Shown piece after piece: positions 26,229 through 33,430 of a stretch of DNA of 49,148 nucleotides; the first letter of the stretch is position 1; every line of letters begins with the position of its first letter. The stretch lies in NCBI GenBank assembly GCA_023421735.1, contig JAEZSP010000045.1, forward strand, positions 1-49,148. The letters are read 5' to 3'. The position numbers and the translations under genes are program-made. The DNA comes from Bacillota bacterium. Its GTDB lineage: Bacteria > Bacillota_A > Clostridia > Christensenellales > Aristaeellaceae. The notes under the pieces were generated by a model. It had not been told where the DNA came from, ran no database searches, and saw only the letters and a program-made list of their open reading frames with translations.

Positions 26229-26294
26229 AGTATACGACGTATCCCCCGCACCGTGCCATTTGATTGGCTTACGTTTCAGGTGCCCGGGCTTACA
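26229..26294 (-). promoter_or_regulatory. bceAB promoter with candidate response-regulator site
   Basis: A -10 box TATACT (26229-26234) has a 17-nt spacer to a poor -35 (GGCACG on the minus strand). Directly upstream are two direct repeats GGCTTAC(G/A) on the plus strand at 26266-26273 and 26287-26294, exactly 21 bp (two helical turns) apart. A weak -35 plus phased direct repeats suits activation by an OmpR-family regulator, here most likely the BceR-like protein encoded next door. Confidence 0.55.
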
Positions 26295-26311
26295 TTTTTG
26301 AAAGGTTCCGC

Positions 26312-27298
26312 TCACTCGAAATCCAGTTTTTTGCTGCGCAGATCGACAAAGACAGACGTCCCGATGCCCGGCTCGGATTCGATTGCAATGGCATGGCCGA
26401 GCTTTTCGAGGATGCGCTTGACGAGGTACAGCCCAATGCCGGTCGCGCGCTTATCCGTGCGTCCGTTCAGGCCGGTATACCCCTTCTCAAACACGCGTGG
26501 AAGATCCTCCGGCGCAATGCCGATGCCCGTGTCGCGGATCACGAGCGTCGCGGGGGATTCGAAGGATACAAAGACACCGCCCGATTTGGTATATTTAATC
26601 GCGTTTGACAATAGCTGCTCGATCACGAACGCAAGCCATTTTTCATCGGTCAGGACCTCCGCGTGAATGGGCTGCCATTCAAACCGCAGCTTTTTGCGGA
26701 TGAATTGTCCGGCATATTTTCGCGCGCATGCCCGGACAATCCGGTCGAGATCGCATGTGCGGATCACATAATCCGTGGACTGCGCGCCCAGCCGCAAATA
26801 GCACAGCACCATTTCCACATATTGCTCGATTTTTTGGAGCTGTTCTGCCAGCACAGGAGAAGCCGCATCCTCCGTCTGGAGGATCAACCGCATGGCCGCG
26901 ATGGGCGTCTTGATCTGGTGCGCCCACAGGGTGTAATAGGTCACAAGGTCGTCGTATCCGCGCATCTGCCGGTCCAGAAGCTGCACGCGATCGGCAAACA
27001 GCGCGCGCAGAAGCGCCTGATAGTCCGCCTCCGTTTGCGATGCCGGCACCGGCAATGCATCAAGTGACAGCGCAACTTCGTCCATGAGGGCGGCGAGCAA
27101 CGCGTGTTTTTTTCGAAAGGAAATGAAATCGACCGCCACAAACGGCACCGCGGGAAACAGGCACAGAAGGAACGCATAACCCACCGCCTGAACGGGCAGC
27201 CGATACAAATAAAAAACCACGGCGAAAATTGCGCCAAACACGCACGCCGCCAGAAGCGCCCAAATGCGCGATCTGAGATACGATAAAATCATGCGCAT
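26312..27298 (-). CDS. BceS-type intramembrane-sensing histidine kinase
   Basis: A 328-residue kinase with two N-terminal membrane helices (about 12-32 and 36-56) separated by only a few extracellular residues, the layout of kinases that sense through a partner BceAB transporter. The phosphoacceptor is His in WAHQIKTPIAAM; the ATPase domain shows N-box QLLSNAIKYT, DTGIGI and the G2 box ATGIGLYLVKRI. The start at 27298 is one base after the regulator's stop. The bceAB genes follow with a promoter in between. Confidence 0.93.
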   Translation of the reverse strand: MRMILSYLRSRIWALLAACVFGAIFAVVFYLYRLPVQAVGYAFLLCLFPAVPFVAVDFISFRKKHALLAALMDEVALSLDALPVPASQTEADYQALLRALFADRVQLLDRQMRGYDDLVTYYTLWAHQIKTPIAAMRLILQTEDAASPVLAEQLQKIEQYVEMVLCYLRLGAQSTDYVIRTCDLDRIVRACARKYAGQFIRKKLRFEWQPIHAEVLTDEKWLAFVIEQLLSNAIKYTKSGGVFVSFESPATLVIRDTGIGIAPEDLPRVFEKGYTGLNGRTDKRATGIGLYLVKRILEKLGHAIAIESEPGIGTSVFVDLRSKKLDFE

Positions 27299-27299
27299 A

Positions 27300-27971
27300 T
27301 TACTCGATGAGATACCCCATTCCCTTTTTCGTGCCGATAAATCCCATTAGCCCCACGGCATCGAGCTTCTTTCGCAGCCGCGCGACATTGACGGTGAGCG
27401 TATTTTCGTCGATGAAGCTGTCCGTATCCCACAACCGCTCCATCAGCTGTTCCCGACTGACGATCTTTCCCCTTGCCTCCATCAGCGCCAACAGAATCCG
27501 GTACTCGTTTTTCGTCAGCTCGATCTTTTCCCCTGCGTATGTGAGGCTCGCATCCGCCGTGTCGAGCACCGCGCCCCTGTGGGTAATCGTCAATGATGAA
27601 TCGCCAAAGTCATATGTGCGCCGGAGGATGGCCTGGATCTTCGCCATCAGCACGTCCAAATCGAAGGGCTTGACGATATAATCATCCCCGCCCATATTTA
27701 TCGCCATGATGATGTTCATGTTTTCAAGCGCAGAGGACACGAATACGACAGGCACCTTGGAAGCCCGCCGAATTTCCCGGCACCAATGATAGCCGTCAAA
27801 GAAGGGCAGCGTGATGTCGAGCAAGACCAGATGCGGCGCATATCCCTCAAATTCCCGGTCGACTGCCCGAAAGTCCTCGGCAACGCGCGCATCAAGTCCC
27901 CATGCTTCGATCCGCTTTTTCATTGCGCCCGCAATGACCGCATCGTCTTCTACGATAAAGATTCGGTACAT
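27300..27971 (-). CDS. BceR-type OmpR-family response regulator
   Basis: A 223-residue regulator. The receiver domain (1-115) has the acidic pair EDD near the N terminus, the phospho-Asp in VLLDITLPFFDG and Lys in DDYIVKPFD; the C-terminal winged-helix domain shows ELTKNEYRILLALM and NTLTVNVARLRKKL. Cognate to the adjacent kinase. Expected target is the bceAB promoter. GGAGG precedes the ATG and an extended -10 promoter lies 37-65 nt upstream. Confidence 0.95.
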   Translation of the reverse strand: MYRIFIVEDDAVIAGAMKKRIEAWGLDARVAEDFRAVDREFEGYAPHLVLLDITLPFFDGYHWCREIRRASKVPVVFVSSALENMNIIMAINMGGDDYIVKPFDLDVLMAKIQAILRRTYDFGDSSLTITHRGAVLDTADASLTYAGEKIELTKNEYRILLALMEARGKIVSREQLMERLWDTDSFIDENTLTVNVARLRKKLDAVGLMGFIGTKKGMGYLIE

Positions 27972-28007
27972 GCTGCCTCCGTTATTCCCGGGAAGAATTC
28001 CTTCCGT

Positions 28008-28036
28008 ATTATATCAAAAATTCCGGCGCAGGGCAA
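28008..28036 (-). promoter_or_regulatory. Promoter of the regulator-kinase operon
   Basis: Minus strand TTGCCC (28031-28036), 17-nt spacer, extended -10 TGATATAAT with the hexamer at 28008-28013. The leader contains a GGAAGAATTCCTTCC-like inverted repeat (near 27991-28005). Confidence 0.65.
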
Positions 28037-28095
28037 TGCGCGCCGCTTCCCTCCTCAGCCAGGCTCTTTGATTTATATTATTTTATAAATAATAC

Positions 28096-28124
28096 TTTAC
28101 AAATACCATATTATATATTATACT
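28096..28124 (+). promoter_or_regulatory. Promoter of the GGDEF-RHH gene
   Basis: TTTACA (28096-28101), 17-nt spacer, TATACT (28119-28124), within a very AT-rich stretch (28069-28128) that contrasts with the surrounding GC-rich DNA. The -10 ends eight bases before the AAGGAGG at 28133, so the leader is short. Confidence 0.68.
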
Positions 28125-28148
28125 TTCCTTGCAAGGAGGTGGCTTTCA

Positions 28149-28769
28149 GTGGAAAAGAATCAGGTGGACGAGGTGCTGCGGCTTCCGAAGGCGCGGGAGT
28201 TGGAGAAGGATTTGACGCTGATGCTCGAAAATGGCATGGATCTCGTGGTGGCAATGACGGATTTGGATTCCTTCATGCGGGTGAACGACGAATTTGGATC
28301 GGAGGCGGGCGACCGGGTCCTGATCGAAACGGGCGAATACCTACGGGCGACGCTTCCCGAGGGGACGCGGCTTTACCGCTGCGGCGGCGATCAATTCGCG
28401 GCTGTTTTCCCGGAGGGCATGGAAAAGGAAGAGGCGTTCCTCCGGATGGAATCGCTGCGCGCCGGTTATGCGGTCGCCCTTCCGGACGGCGGCACGCAGA
28501 CGATTACCATCGGCATTGCCTCTGCGCCGGACGATGGGGGCACCTACGTCGAGCTGACCCGCAAGGCGGAGGGTGCGATGTTCCGGGGTAAGCTGGCGGG
28601 GTACAACCGCGTCTGCCTAGCACGCGAAGAAAAGATGGTCACGAAGACGAGCCATTACACATTCGAACAGCTCAAGCGGCTCACCAAGGTTTCGAAGCGC
28701 GATGGCGTCGGCGAAGCCGTGCTCCTGCGCGAGGCGCTTGACGCGCTGCTCAAAAAATACGACGCATAA
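28149..28769 (+). CDS. Degenerate GGDEF domain fused to ribbon-helix-helix domain
   Basis: A 206-residue soluble protein. Residues about 1-155 form a GGDEF fold: 'VVAMTDLDSFMRVNDEFG' and 'AGDRVLIETGEYL' match the early GGDEF helices, and the active-site signature reads RCGGDQF (79-83), with Gln in place of the catalytic Glu. Residues about 163-206 look like a ribbon-helix-helix (CopG/Arc-type) DNA-binding domain: a KTSHYTFEQLKRL strand-helix, then 'GVGEAVLLREALDALLKKY'. A catalytically dead GGDEF could sense c-di-GMP or GTP and control DNA binding. The start is GTG, nine bases after AAGGAGG. Monocistronic, with its own promoter and terminator. The fusion is my reading, not a known family name. 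Confidence 0.7.
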   Translation: MEKNQVDEVLRLPKARELEKDLTLMLENGMDLVVAMTDLDSFMRVNDEFGSEAGDRVLIETGEYLRATLPEGTRLYRCGGDQFAAVFPEGMEKEEAFLRMESLRAGYAVALPDGGTQTITIGIASAPDDGGTYVELTRKAEGAMFRGKLAGYNRVCLAREEKMVTKTSHYTFEQLKRLTKVSKRDGVGEAVLLREALDALLKKYDA

Positions 28770-28801
28770 AAAAGCCTCCGCAAGCGGAATGCTTGGGAGG
28801 C
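28768..28801 (-). terminator. Terminator of the large minus-strand transporter operon
   Basis: Stem GCCTCC...GGAGGC (28774-28801) with an inner CAAGC/GCTTG pairing, followed on the minus strand by T6 (complement of 28768-28773). It lies 48 nt past the MacB-like permease stop. Confidence 0.75.
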
Positions 28802-28810
28802 CGATGCACC

Positions 28811-28857
28811 GGGGTTGCCGCGGGTGATCCGTCCCGCAGCGGCCCCTTTTTATTTTT
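28811..28857 (+). terminator. Terminator of the GGDEF-RHH transcript
   Basis: Long GC-rich stem GGGG..GCCGCGGG / CCCGC.GCGGCCCC (28811-28846) followed by T5ATTTTT. It overlaps the last codons of the convergent permease gene. Confidence 0.8.
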
Positions 28858-30025
28858 CGGGCTTTCCCTGCCGGCGACGCCTGACAGCCAGCGCGCACAG
28901 CACGCAGATTGCGCCCCAACGGGCGAACGCGCCATAAAACCGGATCGCGGCATATTCGCGCGTCTGGTATTTGACGGGTGCGGCTGCCGCCGCCATGAGT
29001 TCGTGTGCGCGCGCCGAGATGTTTGTCCACTCGACAATCACCTCGGGAATCCATTCGGTGAACACGTACATGGGCCGGATGGTCAGCGAAAGAATGCCGT
29101 AGGCCGCGGCAATCAGCACCGCGTAGCCCAGAAGCTGACCAAACGAATACAGCAGCACCTGGGGCAGCATTTTCTTAAAATACCGGTGAAGGACTTCCGC
29201 GCGCCAGCCGGCGATCAGCGATCTTGTGCGCGCGTTCCACGCGCGTAAAAGCCGCGCGAGGATATAGAAGGAGAACAGGATGATGAGAACCCGCACGATC
29301 ATCGAAGCGCGCATGATCTCCTTGTCGGTGTCATAGCATGTGCCCGCACCGAGCACTGCTCCGCCGACGCTCTGCGTGGCGCGCGCCGCGCCCGGAATGT
29401 CCAGTGCGCAATCGATTTGCACATAATCCGTCTGCATGCCCGCCTTCGCCGCGGTTTGGATGGGGATATATGCGCCGCATTCATCCGCGTCGCCCGCCGA
29501 TCTGCGATGGCGCACCACGCCGATCACCTCGTACCACGCATCATCGATCCGCACCTGATTGCCGACCGCATCCACCGTGGGAAACAGCTGAAACGCCAGC
29601 TCCTCGTCGAGTACGGCCACCTTTGCGCCGTCCTTCCACTCCGCCTGTCCGAATAACCGTCCGGTTTTCAGGAATTTGGGATGCGCATCAAACCAGCCGG
29701 CAGACACGCATGTAAGCGTCGCGTTTACAAATTGCCCGGCGGAAGATTCGATGCCGCTATCATACCGCGTCGCGGCGAGCCCCGCCTTCGCGTTCGCGCC
29801 GAGCTCCGTCTTTTGCGCGTCCCATTTTTCCAGAATCCGCGCAAGCGCGCTTTGTGCATTCGCCTGCCCGGCTTCGACGGGCGCCGCCGTCATGTACTGC
29901 GCGAGAGGGGCCGTGCGATAGAGCATGAGCAGCGAGAAGGCCAGCATCGCCGCGCCCAATACGGCGAGCAAACGCCCCCGCGCCCGCGTGTCCGGCTTGA
30001 ATAGCGCCCGCATGTCAGTCGTCAT
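28850..30025 (-). CDS. MacB/FtsX-like ABC permease without adjacent ATPase
   Basis: A 391-residue membrane protein with one N-terminal helix (about 20-37), a MacB-type periplasmic core domain ('SAGWFDAHPKFLKTGRLFG', 'VAVLDEELAFQLFPTVDAVGNQVRIDDAWYEVIGVV') and three further helices at about 245-265, 303-327 and 367-385. This is the MacB/FtsX permease topology. Such permeases normally pair with an ATPase encoded in the same operon; none is present here. The ATG at 30025 overlaps the upstream adaptor gene by 11 bases; an in-frame ATG at 30012 is the alternative. Its partner is presumably the HlyD-like adaptor just upstream. Last gene of the operon. Confidence 0.75.
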   Translation of the reverse strand: MTTDMRALFKPDTRARGRLLAVLGAAMLAFSLLMLYRTAPLAQYMTAAPVEAGQANAQSALARILEKWDAQKTELGANAKAGLAATRYDSGIESSAGQFVNATLTCVSAGWFDAHPKFLKTGRLFGQAEWKDGAKVAVLDEELAFQLFPTVDAVGNQVRIDDAWYEVIGVVRHRRSAGDADECGAYIPIQTAAKAGMQTDYVQIDCALDIPGAARATQSVGGAVLGAGTCYDTDKEIMRASMIVRVLIILFSFYILARLLRAWNARTRSLIAGWRAEVLHRYFKKMLPQVLLYSFGQLLGYAVLIAAAYGILSLTIRPMYVFTEWIPEVIVEWTNISARAHELMAAAAAPVKYQTREYAAIRFYGAFARWGAICVLCALAVRRRRQGKPEK

Positions 30026-31349
30026 ACGCCATAACGGCGTCGCCTTCCGAAATGCTTCTGTCCTCCATATACGCAACCTCCATCCAGCTCAGATCCTCCT
30101 CCACGGACACGGTGCCGTTCGATTCGGCGAGTACGGTCACGGGCGTCTTGACCGTCACAGTTTTGGTTGCGCCGAAGGAGCTCTGCTTTTTCTGGAGCGT
30201 AAAGACGTACCGATCCGTGCCCGATCCGCGCACCGCAGCCGCGGGCAGGAGCGTCGTCGCCTGTTTGGCCTTGTATTCGAGCTTCAAGGGCACGCTTTCC
30301 ACAGCCGCCATCGCGTATACGCCGCCCATATCCTTGATGTCCGATTTGCCGAGCTTCACATCCGCATACGTGCCGCCCGTGAGCGTCACGCCCACCCCGG
30401 TTACCTTCAGTTCAAGCTGATTTCCGTTTTTATCGGTCAGGTACGCGCTCATGCCCTTGGAGATGTTCAAATCCACATCCGTTGTATCTGCGCGCAGCGA
30501 AAGATCCTCCCCCTTGGGGCAGATGGCATATGCCGCGCTCGCGGGGCTGAAGCTCTCGTTCGCCTTCACATGAAGCTCTGTGATGTATCCGTCCTCAGTC
30601 GCCGTGACGCTGCGCACCCGCTCGCTCAGCACCTTGAGATCGAGCATCTGCTTCTCCGCATCGGCGAGCTGGCGTTCGAACTTGATCTGATCGGTGATAT
30701 AACTGCGCGCTTCGTCGGAAATGGCATAGCGCTCCGCCGCATCCATGTCGGCCTGCGCCTGATCCAGCGCGGTTTTTGTCGCCGTGCGCGCATCATAAAG
30801 CACCGTCAGCTCCTCGGACGCGCCCTCTGGCGCCGCATCGCTCGACGCGGAAACGCCTTCGATGACCGCGCGCGCCTTGTACGCAAGGCTCGCATCGAGA
30901 TATGCGTCCTTCGCAGTTGAAAGCGCCTCATAAGCCGCGCCCCATGCCTCTTCTGTGCGCTTGAGCCGTATATTCTTGTCGAGTAGGGCGGCAAGCGACG
31001 CCTCGGTGGCGTCATACGTCTCCCGCAGGCTCGCCATCGTGGCGTCCTCGTTCGCGACCTCCGCCTCGAAGATGACACCGCCCGCCGCGACCTCGTAACC
31101 CACCTGTACCTTGACGGAAGTCACGAGGATCGACTGATCGCCCGCCCCCTCGACAAAGACGTCGTCGCTCTGCGGGAAATACAGCGCAGACGAAAGTTCA
31201 ACCGTTTGTGTGAGCTTTCCCTGCCTGGGTGCGAGAATCCTGACCTTTGCGGTGGCGATGGTGCGGATGGTGTCCGCGAAAAACAGGCACAGCGCTACCG
31301 CGACGGCGACGGCTATCAATCCACGAATGGCGTACTTTTTTGCGTTCAT
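30015..31349 (-). CDS. Membrane-anchored HlyD/MacA-like adaptor protein
   Basis: A 444-residue adaptor: an N-terminal membrane helix (about 7-26), split lipoyl-type beta segments flanking a long alpha-helical hairpin (about 105-255, rich in A/E/D/K/L), then beta-barrel and membrane-proximal domains with 'GYITELHVKANESFSPASAAYAI' (second lipoyl half) and 'LPAAAVRGSGTDRYVFTLQ'. It resembles YknX/MacA-type partners of FtsX-like permeases. AGGGG eight bases before the ATG; only 11 bases separate it from the MalG-like stop, and it overlaps the MacB-like gene. Its presence between sugar permeases and a MacB-like permease is unusual. Confidence 0.83.
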   Translation of the reverse strand: MNAKKYAIRGLIAVAVAVALCLFFADTIRTIATAKVRILAPRQGKLTQTVELSSALYFPQSDDVFVEGAGDQSILVTSVKVQVGYEVAAGGVIFEAEVANEDATMASLRETYDATEASLAALLDKNIRLKRTEEAWGAAYEALSTAKDAYLDASLAYKARAVIEGVSASSDAAPEGASEELTVLYDARTATKTALDQAQADMDAAERYAISDEARSYITDQIKFERQLADAEKQMLDLKVLSERVRSVTATEDGYITELHVKANESFSPASAAYAICPKGEDLSLRADTTDVDLNISKGMSAYLTDKNGNQLELKVTGVGVTLTGGTYADVKLGKSDIKDMGGVYAMAAVESVPLKLEYKAKQATTLLPAAAVRGSGTDRYVFTLQKKQSSFGATKTVTVKTPVTVLAESNGTVSVEEDLSWMEVAYMEDRSISEGDAVMAYDD

Positions 31350-31360
31350 CGAATTAACCC

Positions 31361-32206
31361 CTATTTCAGTTCAGTCAGCTGGATTCCATCGAGGATATCC
31401 CGCTGGAAGTACAGGTAGATAAACAACGCGGGCAATATGTAAATCGTCGCTCCCGCGAATTCGACGCCTGTAAAGGACGACGAAAACTGGTTGAACATCA
31501 CGGACAGCGGCATCAGGTTCGCCTTCTCCGCGAGATAGGTCAGCGGCTGCTCGACCAGGTTCCACGAATCCGCGAACGAGAGCGCCACCGCACAGCCGAT
31601 GATGGGCTTGCACACCGGCAGGATGATGTGAATAAAACACCGCAGCGTGCCCGCGCCGTCAATCTCCGCCGCCTCGAGGATCTCCTTGGGAAGCCCCACC
31701 ATGTACTGCCTGAGCAGGAAGATGTAAAACGGCGTAAAACAGTTGGGCAAAATCACCGCCCAGACCGTGTTCATGAGCCCCATCCGCCTGAGCGTCAGAA
31801 CGTTTGGCACCATCGTCACCTGAAACGGCAGCAGCATCAGCATGATGACCGCGAAAAAGATGGCGTCTCGAAAGGGAAACTTGAACCGCGAGAGCGCATA
31901 GGCCATCGCCGGAACGACGAGCGCCTGCCCCACGAGGATCGCCACGGTGTAGACGGCGCTATTGACAAAGAGCCGCAAAACCGTCTCGTCCTCGATCAGA
32001 ACCCGGTAAAACTGGGTGAGCGAAAACGATTTGGGCGAGAGCTTGATGTCCATCCACGTGCTTTGATCGTAATTCCCGCGCGTATCCATGTAGTTTTTCA
32101 TTTCGCCCGGTGAGGAAAACGAGTAAATGACCGTCAAAATCATCGGGAGGAGCACCGCCACGGCAATCAGCGTGAGCGCGAAGCGCGTACCCGTATACTT
32201 TTTCAT
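31361..32206 (-). CDS. MalG-type sugar ABC permease
   Basis: A 281-residue inner-membrane permease of carbohydrate uptake 1 (CUT1) transporters, with six hydrophobic segments and the EAA loop 'EAAEIDGAGTLRCFIHIILPVCKPI' that contacts the ATPase. Function: with the MalF-like protein it forms the channel for a sugar delivered by a solute-binding protein. GGGGGCG before the ATG and a nine-base gap to the malF-like stop show co-translation. No ATPase gene nearby; such importers often share a MsmX/UgpC-type ATPase encoded elsewhere. Substrate unknown. Confidence 0.93.
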   Translation of the reverse strand: MKKYTGTRFALTLIAVAVLLPMILTVIYSFSSPGEMKNYMDTRGNYDQSTWMDIKLSPKSFSLTQFYRVLIEDETVLRLFVNSAVYTVAILVGQALVVPAMAYALSRFKFPFRDAIFFAVIMLMLLPFQVTMVPNVLTLRRMGLMNTVWAVILPNCFTPFYIFLLRQYMVGLPKEILEAAEIDGAGTLRCFIHIILPVCKPIIGCAVALSFADSWNLVEQPLTYLAEKANLMPLSVMFNQFSSSFTGVEFAGATIYILPALFIYLYFQRDILDGIQLTELK

Positions 32207-32215
32207 CGCCGCCCC

Positions 32216-33070
32216 CTAGCCCAGCCGCTTCAGCAGCCGCTTTTGCACAAAAAACAGAATCCCGAAAATGATAAACACAATCGCTGCAAACAGATACGCA
32301 GCCGTGGTGACATTTTGATAATTGAGCTTTGCGAACATGTTGTTCATGTAGTTCTGGAGCGTGTACACCGACTCGTCCGGGTATGCGCCGCCGATGAAGT
32401 AAACCTCCTTGAAGATCTTAAAGGAGTTGATCCAGCAGAGGATAAACACCAGAAAAGAGCTCGGGACGATGAGCGGCAACGTCACATGCCATGCCTGCCG
32501 GAAAAAACCCGCGCCCTCAAGCCGCGCATATTCGTACAGCGGTTCTGGAATCGACTGCATCGCCGCAAGAAAGATGATGATCGCGAGCCCAAGATTTTTC
32601 CATACGAAAAGCGCGATGACCGGAAATCGCATGGCGCTCCCGTCGAGCCATGAAACGCGATCGAGTCCCAATGCGGTCACGAGCCGATTGACCGCGCCGC
32701 CGTAATCGAAAATCAAAAGCCACACGAACAGGATCGCGCACGAGGGCATGAAATAGGGCAAAATCACGCTGTTTCTGAAAAACGCACCCTTGGGCTTGAT
32801 GCGGTTGAGCAGCATCGCAACGAAAAACGACAGCACCCAGACAAGCGGCGTACAGATCGCCGAAAAGCACATGGTATTCTTCAGTCCCAACTGGAACATG
32901 GGATTTTGAAGCAAAGATTTGTAATTTGCAAGCCCCACAAATGCGTTTTTATAACTGCCGTCGGTCACGCTGTAATACATCCCGCCAAAGAACGGAACGA
33001 TGTAAAAGACGAATAACCCGATCAGCCCCGGCAAGAGAAAGGGCAGCACATACCTTTTTTTGTGAAACAA
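32216..33070 (-). CDS. MalF-type sugar ABC permease
   Basis: A 284-residue CUT1 permease with six membrane segments (first at about 10-30) and the EAA loop 'EYARLEGAGFFRQAWHVTLPLIVPS'. It should pair with the MalG-like protein downstream. It follows the decayed solute-binding gene and the large solute-binding fusion protein, one of which presumably supplied its substrate. Substrate unknown. Confidence 0.92.
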   Translation of the reverse strand: MFHKKRYVLPFLLPGLIGLFVFYIVPFFGGMYYSVTDGSYKNAFVGLANYKSLLQNPMFQLGLKNTMCFSAICTPLVWVLSFFVAMLLNRIKPKGAFFRNSVILPYFMPSCAILFVWLLIFDYGGAVNRLVTALGLDRVSWLDGSAMRFPVIALFVWKNLGLAIIIFLAAMQSIPEPLYEYARLEGAGFFRQAWHVTLPLIVPSSFLVFILCWINSFKIFKEVYFIGGAYPDESVYTLQNYMNNMFAKLNYQNVTTAAYLFAAIVFIIFGILFFVQKRLLKRLG

Positions 33071-33150
33071 TGTCTCGCCTCCGTCGCTTGGAATTCGTTT
33101 GTGGGCGCGCCTTGCCGCGCACCCGCATCCTTTGCGTCATCCGGATTTTT

Positions 33151-33342
33151 TTAACCACATCCGCACAAAACGCCGTCGGCGACTTCCTCCAGAAAGTCTA
33201 CGGCCAGCGCTTTGTTTTCTCCATGCGGATTGACCCACCCCGAGAAGGGTGGGCAATTCCTTTCAATGTCGCCGGGCGCACAGGCATTCAGCATTGCCAG
33301 GAGAACCAGCACCGTCAAAAGCCGCCGCACCATAAACTCCAT
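33151..33342 (-). pseudogene. Decayed solute-binding lipoprotein remnant
   Basis: A 63-codon frame with a lipoprotein signal (VLLAMLNAC, lipobox Cys near residue 21) joined directly to 'GWVNPHGENKALAVDFLEEVAD'. That second part resembles 'AFVNPYSQHRDLAIEYLEDTVD' in the large solute-binding protein encoded just upstream (near residues 617-638). Such a segment normally lies hundreds of residues after the signal peptide. The simplest reading is an internal deletion, leaving signal peptide plus a fragment of the C-terminal lobe. Its place directly before malF is the normal position for a solute-binding gene. It could still make a tiny lipopeptide. A GAGGGG lies upstream of its ATG. Confidence 0.5.
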
Positions 33343-33430
33343 CCCCTCATCTCAAATCTGGTCTTCGGGTTTGAAGGTGGTTGGAACCGGGCGGAACCGA
33401 AAAGGGATTCCGCCCGCAACCGGTCTTGTG

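Noticed and set aside
28383..28397. Active diguanylate cyclase
   Set aside because: The signature is GGDQF; loss of the Glu is expected to abolish catalysis.
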